NCBI RefSeq assembly: GCF_001013475.1
Contig: NZ_JZEF01000006.1
Span: 62,001-126,000, forward strand
Reading direction: 5' to 3'
DNA length: 64,000 nt
From: Xanthomonas arboricola pv. juglandis
Lineage (GTDB): Bacteria; Pseudomonadota; Gammaproteobacteria; Xanthomonadales; Xanthomonadaceae
The notes beneath the pieces were generated by a model. That model was not told where the DNA came from. It ran no database searches and saw nothing but the letters and a program-made list of their open reading frames with translations. This document shows, piece after piece, positions 38,908 to 47,403 of this stretch (positions are counted from its first letter, which is position 1; the number at the start of each line of letters is the position of its first letter). The translations under genes and the position numbers were made by a program.

Positions 38908-39345
38908 TCAGCCATCGACCGGAGCACGATCCAACGGATGGTGCACCCCATCTTCCACCGGCACGGCGATGTTCAACGCATAGGGATTGACGCCTTCCAG
39001 GCAACCGACGTTGTAGCCGTACTCGTTGGGATTGGAGCGCCGCCGATGATGCGTGTAGATACCGCACACGCCGCAGAAGTAATGCGCCGCCGCATGCGTG
39101 TTGAACTGATACAGCCGCAGCACATCCTCGCCCTGCAGCACGTGCAGGCCGTCCAGCGTCACCGAGGCGACGATGGCACCACGGCGGCGGCACATCGAGC
39201 AGTCGCAACGGCGCGGATCGAGCAGGCCGTGCGGCAGATCCAGATCAATCTGCACCGCGCCGCAGTGGCAACTCAGCCGATGCACCGGCCCCAGGGTGAC
39301 CTCACCGACCTTGTGCGTGCTACGCCGCAGATGCCGCTCGCTCAT
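38908..39345 (-). CDS. GFA-family (CENP-V/GFA domain) protein
   Basis: 145-residue zinc-binding protein. Cysteine pairs are in place: SCHCGAVQIDLDLP, RRCDCSMCRRRG and FCGVCGIYTHHRR, with GYNVGCLEGVNPYAL near the end. The family is named for glutathione-dependent formaldehyde-activating enzymes, but most members have no tested activity. Start at 39345 overlaps the xthA stop (ATGA), so it is co-translated with that repair gene. Confidence 0.88.
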   Translation of the reverse strand: MSERHLRRSTHKVGEVTLGPVHRLSCHCGAVQIDLDLPHGLLDPRRCDCSMCRRRGAIVASVTLDGLHVLQGEDVLRLYQFNTHAAAHYFCGVCGIYTHHRRRSNPNEYGYNVGCLEGVNPYALNIAVPVEDGVHHPLDRAPVDG

Positions 39346-40121
39346 GCGCCCGCCTCGGCCAGGCGCACCCAGGCCGGTGCGTGGTCGCTGGGGCGCTCCC
39401 AGGTGCGCGGTTCGCGGTCGATGCCCGCTTCCACCGCGCGTGCGCGCAAGGCCTCCGAGACCAGGGTCAGATCGATGCGCAGGCCCAGATTGCGGCGGAA
39501 TCCGGCCTGGCGGTAATCCCACCAGCTGAACTGCTCGGCTTCCTCATGATGCAGCCGGAACGCATCGTGCAGGCCCAGCGCCAGCAGTTGTTCCAGCGCG
39601 GCGCGCTCGGCGGTGGAGGTGAGGATGTGGTGCTCGTTCCACACTGCCGGGTCATGCACATCGCGCGCATCCGGGGCGATGTTGAAGTCGCCCAGCACCA
39701 CCAGCTGCGGGTACTTGTGCAGTTCCTGCGCCAGCCAGTCGTGCACCGCGGCCAGCCAGCGCAGCTTGTAGGCGTACTTGTCGGTGCCCACGTCCTGGCC
39801 GTTGACCACATACAGGTTGACGATGCGCACGCCATCGACGGTGGCGGCGATCACGCGCTGCTGCACGTCGTCGAAACCGGGGATGCCCATCTGCACGTCC
39901 AGCGCCGGCGAGCGCGACAGGATCGCCACGCCGTTGTAGGTCTTCTGCCCGCAGAACACGCTGCGATAGCCGGCAGCGGCCAGCGCCGCATCCGGAAACT
40001 TGTGGTCTTCCAGCTTGGTTTCCTGGATGCCGACCACGTCGGGCGCAAACGTGCCCAGCCACTGTTGCAGGTGCGGCAGGCGCACGTTGAGCGAGTTGAC
40101 GTTCCAGGAGGCAATCTTCAT
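39342..40121 (-). CDS. xthA: Exodeoxyribonuclease III
   Basis: AP endonuclease/3'-5' exonuclease of 259 residues in base-excision repair. Motifs: MKIASWNVNSLNVRLPHLQ, GIQETKLEDHKFP (metal-binding Glu), VNLYVVNGQDVG, LGDFNIAPDARDVHD, and the C-terminal SDHAPAWVRL with the catalytic His. Start at 40121 is the canonical MKI; the open frame upstream is not conserved. Confidence 0.95.
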   Translation of the reverse strand: MKIASWNVNSLNVRLPHLQQWLGTFAPDVVGIQETKLEDHKFPDAALAAAGYRSVFCGQKTYNGVAILSRSPALDVQMGIPGFDDVQQRVIAATVDGVRIVNLYVVNGQDVGTDKYAYKLRWLAAVHDWLAQELHKYPQLVVLGDFNIAPDARDVHDPAVWNEHHILTSTAERAALEQLLALGLHDAFRLHHEEAEQFSWWDYRQAGFRRNLGLRIDLTLVSEALRARAVEAGIDREPRTWERPSDHAPAWVRLAEAGA

Positions 40122-40177
40122 GGCGTGGCGCGGACCGTGGTTCAAACCACCAATGGTACCGCGCCGCCGGAGTGTGC

Positions 40178-40485
40178 TCAGGGGCGTGGGGCGATGCGCA
40201 CGCCAAGCTGTTTGGCGACCGGGCGTTCCCGCTCGGAGTGCCGGTGTGAATGAGACGATTGAGCGCGTGCAGGCGCACCGTCCACGCGCTCGGTCAGGGT
40301 GCTGGAGCCGCAGTCGGCGACCAGCATCCATCGCTTCTTGCGCGCGATCCAGGCCAGCGCGCTGCGCGGTTGGGCGCCTCGTCGTAGTCGGCGCGACTGG
40401 CCTCGCGTGGCTGGCGCTTGCCGTCGGCCATCTGCAGCTCGGCGGTGCAGGTCGAGCAGGGGCAGCAGGCTGCGGCCGGGAACAC
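40178..40485 (-). pseudogene. Remnant of an unidentified gene
   Basis: Two pieces in different minus-strand frames look like real coding sequence by codon use. One is CCPCSTCTAELQMADGKRQP... near 40375-40470, with three cysteines. The other is ALAWIARKKRWMLVADCGSS... near 40280-40360. A single frameshift near 40375 would join them. I do not recognise the protein. It fills much of the 490-bp gap between xthA and the ROK regulator. Confidence 0.35.
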
Positions 40486-40530
40486 GGACAGGTGCGCAAG
40501 CGCGAGGCGGGATGACCGGTGATGACAGAG

Positions 40531-40574
40531 GCTGGCAATTCAATAACTTACTGTAAATTAATTATTTCAGCCGG
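40531..40574. promoter_or_regulatory. AT-rich operator/promoter of the ROK gene
   Basis: A sharply AT-rich segment, core GTAAATTAATTATTTCAG, about 40 bp before the ROK start. GGCTG at the left and CAGCC at the right form the outer arms of an imperfect dyad. The same sequence recurs at 45002-45045 with 25 of 35 positions identical. ATTATTTC resembles half-sites bound by ROK repressors such as NagC and Mlc, so autoregulation is likely. Confidence 0.6.
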
Positions 40575-40613
40575 ACCGGGTAAGCTAGCGCCTCCCCCGT
40601 GCCACCGCTCGCC

Positions 40614-41762
40614 ATGCCGTCCACTGCCACCGTTGCATTGCCGCCGCATTCGCCGAACTTTCCCAGCCTTAGCCGCAACGAGCGCGACATGCTCGACCGC
40701 CTGCGCCTGGCCGGCGTGCTCACCCGCGCCGACCTCAGCCGCGGCACCGGGCTGACCGTGCAGACTGCGGTGCGCCTGATCGAAGGCCTGCAGGCGCGCG
40801 GCATGGTCCACATGGGCAGCGGCGTGGCACGCGCCGGGCGCGGCAAGCCGGGGGTGGCGGTGTCGTTGAATCCGGCGCACGGCCACACCTTGGGCGTCTC
40901 CATCGCCACCGACGCGCTGAGCCTGGCGCTGGTGGACTTCGCCGGCCAGGTGCTGGCGGTCAGCGAGCTGCCGCTGGATGCACGCAGTGCCGACGCGGTG
41001 TTGCTGCAGCTGCAGGCCGGCGACGCGGCGCTGCTGGCAGGCCTGGAGCACGCGGTGGGGCCGCGGCTGGGGATCGGGCTGGCGATGAGCGGTTTTTTTA
41101 CCGGCGAGGACGGGCGCATCAATCCGCCCGAGCCGCTGCGCGCGCTTGGCGAGTTCGCCCTGGCACCGTGGCTGGCGCAGGCCTGCACGCAGCCGGTGTG
41201 GATGGACAACGACGGCAGCGTAGCCGCCGCCGGCGAAGCGATGCTGGGCGTGGGCCGTCGACATCGCGACTTTGCCTACCTCTACCTCAGCTACGGGTTC
41301 GGCGGTGGCCTGGTCATCGATGGCCAGGTCATGCGCGGTGCGCGCGGCAGTGCCGGTGAATTCGCCGGCATGCTGCCGGCGCAGAAGCTCGAACGCGCCA
41401 CGCTGGAACTGCTGCGCGAACTGCTGGCCGACGACGGCGTGGCGTTTGCCGACGTGCGCAGCCTGCTGGCCGCCTACGACCCGACTTGGCCGGCGATCGA
41501 GCGCTGGATCGCGCGTAGCGCGCCGGGAGTATCGTTGATCGTCTCGGCGATCACTGCGGTGTGCGACCCGGAAGCGATCGTGTTCGGTGGCCGCCTGCCG
41601 GCCGACCTGGCCCGGCGCCTGATCGCCGCCGTGCAGATCGACAACCTGCCGCGTCGCGGTCAGGGCAGGCCGATGCCGCTACTGCTGCCGGCCGAGGCAC
41701 CGGCCGACGCCTGCGCGATCGGTGCGGCGACGCTGCCGTTGAAGGCGCGCTACTTCCGTTGA
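40614..41762 (+). CDS. ROK-family transcriptional regulator
   Basis: 382 residues. An N-terminal winged HTH (LRLAGVLTRADLSRGTGLTVQTAVRLIEGL) precedes a ROK fold (GHTLGVSIATDALSLALVDFAG, then VWMDNDGSVAAAGEAMLG and YGFGGGLVIDGQ). The phosphate loop DxGGT and the zinc CxCGxxGC motif of ROK kinases are missing, so it should be a repressor/activator that binds a sugar ligand without kinase activity. The ATG at 40614 is preceded by a weak ribosome site. The nearby GDPD gene carries a similar upstream site and may belong to its regulon. Confidence 0.88.
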   Translation: MPSTATVALPPHSPNFPSLSRNERDMLDRLRLAGVLTRADLSRGTGLTVQTAVRLIEGLQARGMVHMGSGVARAGRGKPGVAVSLNPAHGHTLGVSIATDALSLALVDFAGQVLAVSELPLDARSADAVLLQLQAGDAALLAGLEHAVGPRLGIGLAMSGFFTGEDGRINPPEPLRALGEFALAPWLAQACTQPVWMDNDGSVAAAGEAMLGVGRRHRDFAYLYLSYGFGGGLVIDGQVMRGARGSAGEFAGMLPAQKLERATLELLRELLADDGVAFADVRSLLAAYDPTWPAIERWIARSAPGVSLIVSAITAVCDPEAIVFGGRLPADLARRLIAAVQIDNLPRRGQGRPMPLLLPAEAPADACAIGAATLPLKARYFR

Positions 41763-41911
41763 CTGCTGGCGCAATGCTTGCTGCGTCATCGGACGCGGGC
41801 GAGCGCAGCGCGCCATTGACGATGCTTCAGCACGAGACCGCGTAGCGGCGGCAACGCCGTCAGGGGCTGGACGCGATGCGCAGACGACGCTGCGACAACC
41901 GCAGGCCTGCT

Positions 41912-42753
41912 TCACTCCCGTTGGCCAGCGCCCTGACCCGCACAGCAGTGCGCATGCAGCTCGCGGGCCAGTGCAACCACCTGCTGTTTGGTGTGCGCAT
42001 CCATGTCTTCGAACATCGCTTCGCCAGGTAGCGGTTGTGCGTCCGGCAAGGGATGCCCGAACGGCTGCTCGGCGACCAGCCGCCAGGCGTCGCCATACAG
42101 CGATTCGGCGGTGCCCGGCAGCGGCGATGACAGCAATTGATCAAGCACCGGCATGGCAGCGCGATGACCACGCATGGCCAAGTCTTCCAGCGCCACCAGC
42201 ACCTGGTCTGCCTCGGCATGATCGGAAGCAGACGGCGGCGCCAACAGGCCGTCTGCCGCCGCAGGCACCTGACGCTCCAGCACGGCGCTTGCCCGCCGAC
42301 GCAGCAGCTCGATCTGCGCATCCACATTGCCGGCGGCGGCCGACTGACGCAACAGTTGATCCACCTGTGCGTATTCGCCGGCCCCGACGTGACGGCATGC
42401 CGCGCGCTGCAGCGCCTGCGGGTCCAACCGGTTTCCGGCGCCTGCCGTCGCAGCGTCGCCGAGTCGGTCGATATCGTCCAGTTCGATCCCATCGCGCGTG
42501 GGCTGCGACGTCTCGGCGATCAATGCGCAGCGTGCATACCGTTGCGCACGCGCGTAGCCGGCCGCAGCGCTGCCCGATGCACTCGCCGCAGCAGCGTGCG
42601 AACCTGCACCTGCACCTGCAGCGGATGTCGCCTGCGCTGGGGTGTCCTTGTGCATCGGCGCCGGTGGCGAAGGTGCGCCACCGGCGCACAGCACAGCGCA
42701 GCGGCCCATGCCAATCCGAGCCAGCGTGCATGCGTGGCACGACGCGTGGTCAT
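41912..42753 (-). pseudogene. Secreted helical protein gene with a frameshift
   Basis: The ATG at 42753 overlaps the stop of the upstream parvulin gene (ATGA) and opens a signal peptide (ARWLGLAWAAALCCA). That frame then turns into arginine-rich nonsense and stops. From about 42690 the next frame (GGAPSPPAPMHKDTPAQATS...) has good codon use and runs 260 codons to 41912, through DPQALQRAACRHVGAGEYAQVD and EALPGEAMFEDMDAHTK-like helices. One base missing in CTGTGCTGTGCGCC explains both. The family is unknown. It could be a real inactivation, a sequencing error, or a start further in. Confidence 0.6.
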
Positions 42754-43640
42754 TGCAGGGCCTGGCGGTCGCGGTTGTCGGCAGGCTGCGCTGCATGGCC
42801 CGATGCAGCGGCAGCGTCCAACCTAGCCGAATGCGCCTGCGCCAGCTGCGCGATGGCGCGGTCACGTGCTTCTTCGCGTAGCTGCGCCTCGATCATGGCG
42901 CCGACGTTGTCCAGGGTCGCAACGTGTTTTTCCTCCAGCCGGATCAGGTGATACCCGCCCGGCCCACGCACCGGCGGTGAGACCTGACCGGGCGTCAACG
43001 CACGCACCGCCGCCTCGAACGGCTTGGCCAGATACAGGCCGAACATCGACGACAGCTGGCCGCCCTCGTGCGCAGTGGCCGCATCGTCGGAGTCGCTGCT
43101 GGCCAGCTGGCCGAAATCCGCTCCGGCGTCCACGCGGCGACGCAGCGCCTGCGCGCGCGCCAGTGCCTGCGCCTGACTCAATGGATGCCCGGCACGCGCA
43201 CCGCTGTCGGGCTGCTCTGCGATAAAGAGATGGCTGAGCCGGAACTCGTCGAAATCGCCGGGCCGCTCAGCGAAGCGTTGCGCGATCTGGGCCTGGGTGA
43301 TCGTCGCATCCAGCAACAGGCGATTGCGTTCGGCCTGCGCCAGCACCGTGTCCGGATCGGGATCGGCGCGCACCATGGCTGCTAGCTGCGGGTCGTCGGC
43401 GAGTCCATCTGCTTTGGCACGTTCGACCAGCACCTCGCGCTCGATCTGCGAGGCAACACGGTCCTGACCCGGGTGCGAGTCCTGCCCGACCGGCGCAGCA
43501 GCACCTGCTGACATCGCGCCAGCCGACATGGGCAGCCGCGCAGCGAGCAGACAGGTAGCGGTCGTCGTTGCGCCCAGCAGCCAACGCCAACCCATCTTCA
43601 TGCTTGCCGACGTCATTGAAACCACTCCAGCATCTGACAT
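42750..43640 (-). CDS. Parvulin-type peptidyl-prolyl isomerase (PpiC/SurA-like)
   Basis: 296 residues, exported (WRWLLGATTTATCLLAARLPMSAGA). An N-terminal helical part with REVLVERAKADGLADDPQL precedes a parvulin domain: FRLSHLFIAEQPDSG, VDAGADFGQLASSDSDD, GGQLSSMFGLYLAKPFEAAV and PPVRGPGGYHLIRLEEKHV. It is predicted to speed proline isomerisation and help fold secreted proteins. AAGGAA before the ATG at 43640 supports the start. It is second in a cluster after the GDPD gene and may act on that product or on the secreted protein that follows. Confidence 0.88.
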   Translation of the reverse strand: MSDAGVVSMTSASMKMGWRWLLGATTTATCLLAARLPMSAGAMSAGAAAPVGQDSHPGQDRVASQIEREVLVERAKADGLADDPQLAAMVRADPDPDTVLAQAERNRLLLDATITQAQIAQRFAERPGDFDEFRLSHLFIAEQPDSGARAGHPLSQAQALARAQALRRRVDAGADFGQLASSDSDDAATAHEGGQLSSMFGLYLAKPFEAAVRALTPGQVSPPVRGPGGYHLIRLEEKHVATLDNVGAMIEAQLREEARDRAIAQLAQAHSARLDAAAASGHAAQPADNRDRQALQ

Positions 43641-43740
43641 GAGGTTTCCTTCAAAAGAGTCGCATCGTGGCGATCGAACCATGCGGTGCCCGGTGTAGGG
43701 TCGAGCCTCCACACCGGGCACCTCTCATACGATCAGCCTG

Positions 43741-44853
43741 TTACGGCGCGTAATGCGATACGCGTCGGCCGTTGGTCTTGAGCACGCGCATGGTGGTCTT
43801 CGGGTCGTCGGTGGTGATCGGCCCGAAGCGCTGCGACATCCGGAAGCCGGTATCTCCGCGATGGTCGGCGGTATCGGCATTTCCCTGGTAAGCCGGAGCG
43901 AATTTTTCCGCCAGCGTGTAACAGCACGAGCCGTTGTTGTTGTAGAACTTGCCGGCCACCGGACCATCGGGAATGGCCTGGAACACGCCGATGCGCTTGC
44001 CTTCGGCACGCGCGGCATTCTTCTGGCCTTGCAGCAGGCCATCGTCCTGCTTGACGTTGATCTCCAGCGTATGTGCATAGCTCTGCCACTCGACCCGGCT
44101 GGCCGGCACGTCGATGCTCGACAGCATGTTGGTGGTGTAGACCGGGATGGCGTGCACGTACCTGGAGTTGCCGACAAATGCTGCCGGATGCGGGAACAAC
44201 GTGGCATTGACCTTCATCGCCACCACCTGCTCGGGATGGTTGGGGAATGCGCGCAATGCAGCGGTATGCACGGCACGTACGCCATCGGCCGTCTTGACGT
44301 CGAAGATCAACGGCAGCTGCATGTTGTTGTTCTTCCAGTACGCGAACAGCTCGTCCAGGCTGTAGACCTGCCAACCGGTGACGGTGCTGCGGTCGGGCGT
44401 GAGCAGATGCAGCCTCTTGATCGTGGCCAGCGGCAGGCTGCTGACGGTCGGGTTGGCGCCCTGATTGGTTGCCGGGTTGTACTTTCCTCCGCCCACCACT
44501 GCATACACGTCGGTGGTGCGGCCAAGATTGAAATCGTGCATCAGTATCGGCATGCCGTCCTGGGTGATCTTGACGTCCAGCTCCACACCGTCCATGCACT
44601 GGACGTCGGCGGTGAGCACCGCGCGGCTGGAATTTTCCGGAAGCGCTGCATCACCGGAATATTTGCCCCACAGGCCGCGATGGGCCAGGACCAGGGTGTC
44701 GGCGGTGAATGTGTCGTTGAGGATTTCGGCCATCTTGTGGGCGGTGTTGCCGCACGATGCCGCAGCAAGTTGCGGCATTGCAGCCAGCACGGCCAGTGCG
44801 CCAAGCAGGCGGCAGGCACGGGCAAGCGGATGTGGAACGAGAGCGGTCGGCAT
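43741..44853 (-). CDS. Secreted glycerophosphodiester phosphodiesterase
   Basis: 370 residues with a signal peptide (LGALAVLAAMPQLAAAS). The GDPD core is present: LVLAHRGLWGKYSG with the first catalytic His, LPENSSRAV, GVELDVKITQDGMPILMHD with the Glu/Asp metal ligands and second His. The C-terminal region is larger than in the enteric GlpQ. It hydrolyses glycerophosphodiesters to glycerol-3-phosphate and an alcohol, in the periplasm or outside. It heads a cluster with the parvulin gene; a ROK-like site lies about 150 bp upstream. Confidence 0.9.
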   Translation of the reverse strand: MPTALVPHPLARACRLLGALAVLAAMPQLAAASCGNTAHKMAEILNDTFTADTLVLAHRGLWGKYSGDAALPENSSRAVLTADVQCMDGVELDVKITQDGMPILMHDFNLGRTTDVYAVVGGGKYNPATNQGANPTVSSLPLATIKRLHLLTPDRSTVTGWQVYSLDELFAYWKNNNMQLPLIFDVKTADGVRAVHTAALRAFPNHPEQVVAMKVNATLFPHPAAFVGNSRYVHAIPVYTTNMLSSIDVPASRVEWQSYAHTLEINVKQDDGLLQGQKNAARAEGKRIGVFQAIPDGPVAGKFYNNNGSCCYTLAEKFAPAYQGNADTADHRGDTGFRMSQRFGPITTDDPKTTMRVLKTNGRRVSHYAP

Positions 44854-45001
44854 GGTCTATGTCCCGGTTGTAGAGGCAAGAAAGGCAAGGGATGGACGAG
44901 AGCCGAGGGGTCGACGCCATCGGCGAACTCGCTTGCAGCGCACTCACCAGCCGGTCGATACCGGGGGAGAGGCCAAGCCGCGCGTGATCAGCGTTCGGCT
45001 T

Positions 45002-45045
45002 GCTGGCCAATTTAGTCACTCTCCATGAATTAATTGTTTCTGCGA
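45002..45045. promoter_or_regulatory. Second copy of the ROK-operator-like site
   Basis: Core CATGAATTAATTGTTTCTG within GCTGGCCAATTTA... matches the site ahead of the ROK gene in 25 of 35 aligned bases with no internal gap, plus the GCTGGC lead-in. It lies 149 bp upstream of the GDPD start. The region 44854-45219 otherwise shows no gene. Confidence 0.55.
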
Positions 45046-45219
45046 GATGGCGATCTGTCGCGCATGCGCGATGTGGCGCGGCGATGCGCAGTGATGCATG
45101 GCATGCGCTGCGATGCACGCGGCAGCAGCACATTGGTGCTTGCCGGCTCCACTAAAGTTGCAGCTCCGCATACCCGCGCAGCGGGCGTTGTGCAGCTGAC
45201 CGCAAGCGTTTGCCAAAAC

Positions 45220-45251
45220 GCAGAACGCCGGCACAAGGGCCGGCGTTCTGC
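45220..45251 (-). terminator. Intrinsic terminator after actP
   Basis: 13-bp perfect stem, GCAGAACGCCGGC with GCCGGCGTTCTGC, six-base loop. AAAAC precedes it on the plus strand, giving a U run on the minus transcript. It ends the porin-DUF485-actP operon. Confidence 0.88.
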
Positions 45252-45277
45252 GCTACATCCAGCGATGGACCGATGCG

Positions 45278-47005
45278 TCAGTGACCCGACGCACCGCTGG
45301 CACCCAGGCCGGTTTCGGCACGGATCTGCTGGGCCTTGAACGCGGCACGTTCGTTGGCGGCCTGCGGGCTGTGATCCAGGATCGAGAACAGCCAGATGCC
45401 GACAAAACCAATGGTCATCGAGAACAGCGCCGGCGAGGTGTACGGGAACGGCGCCGAACCGGCTGCGTTGCCCAGCGTGTCCACCCACACCGACGGCGAC
45501 AGGATGGTGAGCACCAGCGAGGAGACCAGGCCCAGGAAACCGCCGACCACCGCACCGCGGGTGGTGCAGTTCTTCCACAACAACGACAGGATCAGCACCG
45601 GGAAGTTGGCCGAGGCCGCGATGGCGAACGCCAGCGACACCATGAAGGCCACGTTCTGCTTCTCGAACACGATGCCCAGCAGCACTGCGATCACGCCCAG
45701 CACCAGGGTGGTGGCACGCGAGACCTTCAGCTCCGAACCAGGCGCCGGATTGCCCTTCTTGATCACCGTGGCGTACAGGTCATGCGACACCGCCGAGGCG
45801 CCGGACAGGGTCAGGCCTGCGACCACCGCCAGGATGGTGGCGAAGGCCACCGCCGAGATGAAGCCCATGAACACGTTGCCGCCGACCGCATTGCCGACCA
45901 GCACCGCTGCCATGTTGGCCGCGCCCTTGCCGCCGTGGATGGTGCCGGTAGTGACGTCCGCGAACTGCGGGTTGGTCAGCACCAGCGCGATCGCGCCAAA
46001 GCCGATGATGAAGATCAGGATGTAGAAGTAGCCGATCCAGGTGGTGGCCCACAGCACCGACTTGCGCGCCTGCTTGGCATCGGGAACGGTGAAGAAGCGC
46101 ATCAGGATGTGCGGCAGGCCGGCGGTGCCGAACATCAGCGCCATGCCGAACGAGATCGCCGAGATCGGGTCCTTCACGAAGCCGCCCGGGCCCATGATCG
46201 ACAGGCCGGCCTTGGCCGCGTCCTCCGGCGATGCACCGCCATTGGCCGCAATGGCCGTCTTCACCCGCACGCCCTCGGCAAACAGCGCCTCGAAGCTGAA
46301 GTTGAAGTGCCACATGATCGCCACCGCCATGAAGGTCACGCCGGTCAGCAACAGCACCGCCTTGATGATCTGCACCCACGTCGTGGCGGTCATGCCGCCG
46401 AACAGCACGTAGACCATCATCAGCACGCCGACCAGGGTCACCGCCACCCAGTAGTCCAGGCCGAACAGCAGCTTGATCAAGGCACCGGCACCGACCATCT
46501 GTGCGATCAGATAGAACAGCACCACCACCAGCGTGCCCGACGCGGCAAAGCTGCGGATGGCGGTCGGCGCGAAGCGATAGCCGGCCACGTCGGCGAAGGT
46601 GTACTTGCCGAGGTTGCGCAGCCGCTCGGCCATCAGGAAGGTCAGGATCGGCCAGCCGACCAGAAAGCCGATCGCATAGATCAGACCGTCGTAGCCATTG
46701 GCCATTACCGCCGCGGTGATGCCCAGGAACGAGGCCGCCGACATGAAGTCGCCGGCGATCGCCAGGCCGTTCTGGAAGCCGGTGATGCCACCGCCGGCGG
46801 TGTAGAAGTCGGAGGCCGACTTGGTCTTGGCCGCCGCCCACTTGGTGATCCACAAGGTGCCCAGCACGAAGAAGCCGAACATGCCGATCGCCACCCAGTT
46901 GGTGGGCTGCTTGTCGACCTGGCCCATGTCGCCGCCGGCGGCCAGCGCGATGCCGGCCGGCATCAGCCCGGCCAGGATCAGGAGAAGGCGCGAATACTTG
47001 CTCAT
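45278..47005 (-). CDS. actP: Cation/acetate symporter
   Basis: Sodium:solute symporter of 575 residues with about 13 membrane helices. It takes up acetate and short carboxylates. Motifs: [47 protein letters not shown] and the late SVSHDLYA-like [16 protein letters not shown]. The N-terminal leader ([14 protein letters not shown]) is typical of ActP. It overlaps the DUF485 gene (ATGA), the usual yjcH-actP arrangement. Divergent acs lies two genes away. Confidence 0.95.
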   Translation of the reverse strand: MSKYSRLLLILAGLMPAGIALAAGGDMGQVDKQPTNWVAIGMFGFFVLGTLWITKWAAAKTKSASDFYTAGGGITGFQNGLAIAGDFMSAASFLGITAAVMANGYDGLIYAIGFLVGWPILTFLMAERLRNLGKYTFADVAGYRFAPTAIRSFAASGTLVVVLFYLIAQMVGAGALIKLLFGLDYWVAVTLVGVLMMVYVLFGGMTATTWVQIIKAVLLLTGVTFMAVAIMWHFNFSFEALFAEGVRVKTAIAANGGASPEDAAKAGLSIMGPGGFVKDPISAISFGMALMFGTAGLPHILMRFFTVPDAKQARKSVLWATTWIGYFYILIFIIGFGAIALVLTNPQFADVTTGTIHGGKGAANMAAVLVGNAVGGNVFMGFISAVAFATILAVVAGLTLSGASAVSHDLYATVIKKGNPAPGSELKVSRATTLVLGVIAVLLGIVFEKQNVAFMVSLAFAIAASANFPVLILSLLWKNCTTRGAVVGGFLGLVSSLVLTILSPSVWVDTLGNAAGSAPFPYTSPALFSMTIGFVGIWLFSILDHSPQAANERAAFKAQQIRAETGLGASGASGH

Positions 47006-47319
47006 TTGCGGGCTTCCTCGAGGATCTGCGCGGTCAGCTGGTCATAGGTGTTGTTGGCGCGGCGCACGTAGATGGCGGTGATGACGATGGTGAACACCAT
47101 CACCCCGATCGCGATCGGAATGCCGATCGAGGTCACGCCGGCACCGATCGGCTTGGCGAGGAATTCCTTGTCGAAGGCGATCAGGCCGATGTAGCCGTAA
47201 TAGGCCAGCAACATCAGCACGGTGAGGGTCCAGCCCAGCGCGTTGCGCTGGCGCTTGAGTGCGTGGTACTTCGGATTGGCATCGATCTTGGCGATCAGTG
47301 CGTCATTCGAGACGGTCAT
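47002..47319 (-). CDS. DUF485 membrane protein (YjcH family)
   Basis: 105 residues, two membrane helices (about 29-48 and 61-84). [21 protein letters not shown] and [23 protein letters not shown] are typical of the DUF485 partner of ActP. It is thought to assist or regulate the acetate symporter. Start at 47319 follows GGAGACAG. Its stop overlaps the actP start. Confidence 0.93.
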   Translation of the reverse strand: MTVSNDALIAKIDANPKYHALKRQRNALGWTLTVLMLLAYYGYIGLIAFDKEFLAKPIGAGVTSIGIPIAIGVMVFTIVITAIYVRRANNTYDQLTAQILEEARK

Positions 47320-47403
47320 TGTCTGTCTCCTGGTAGAGCGCTGGTAAAACGACGGTGGCCTTGCCCGTCCCACCGCAGTGGAACGAGCCGCCGGTGGCAG
47401 AAA

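Noticed and set aside
45034..45339. 101-codon plus-strand frame after the second ROK-like site
   Set aside because: It reads through the actP terminator and into antisense actP; no family likeness.
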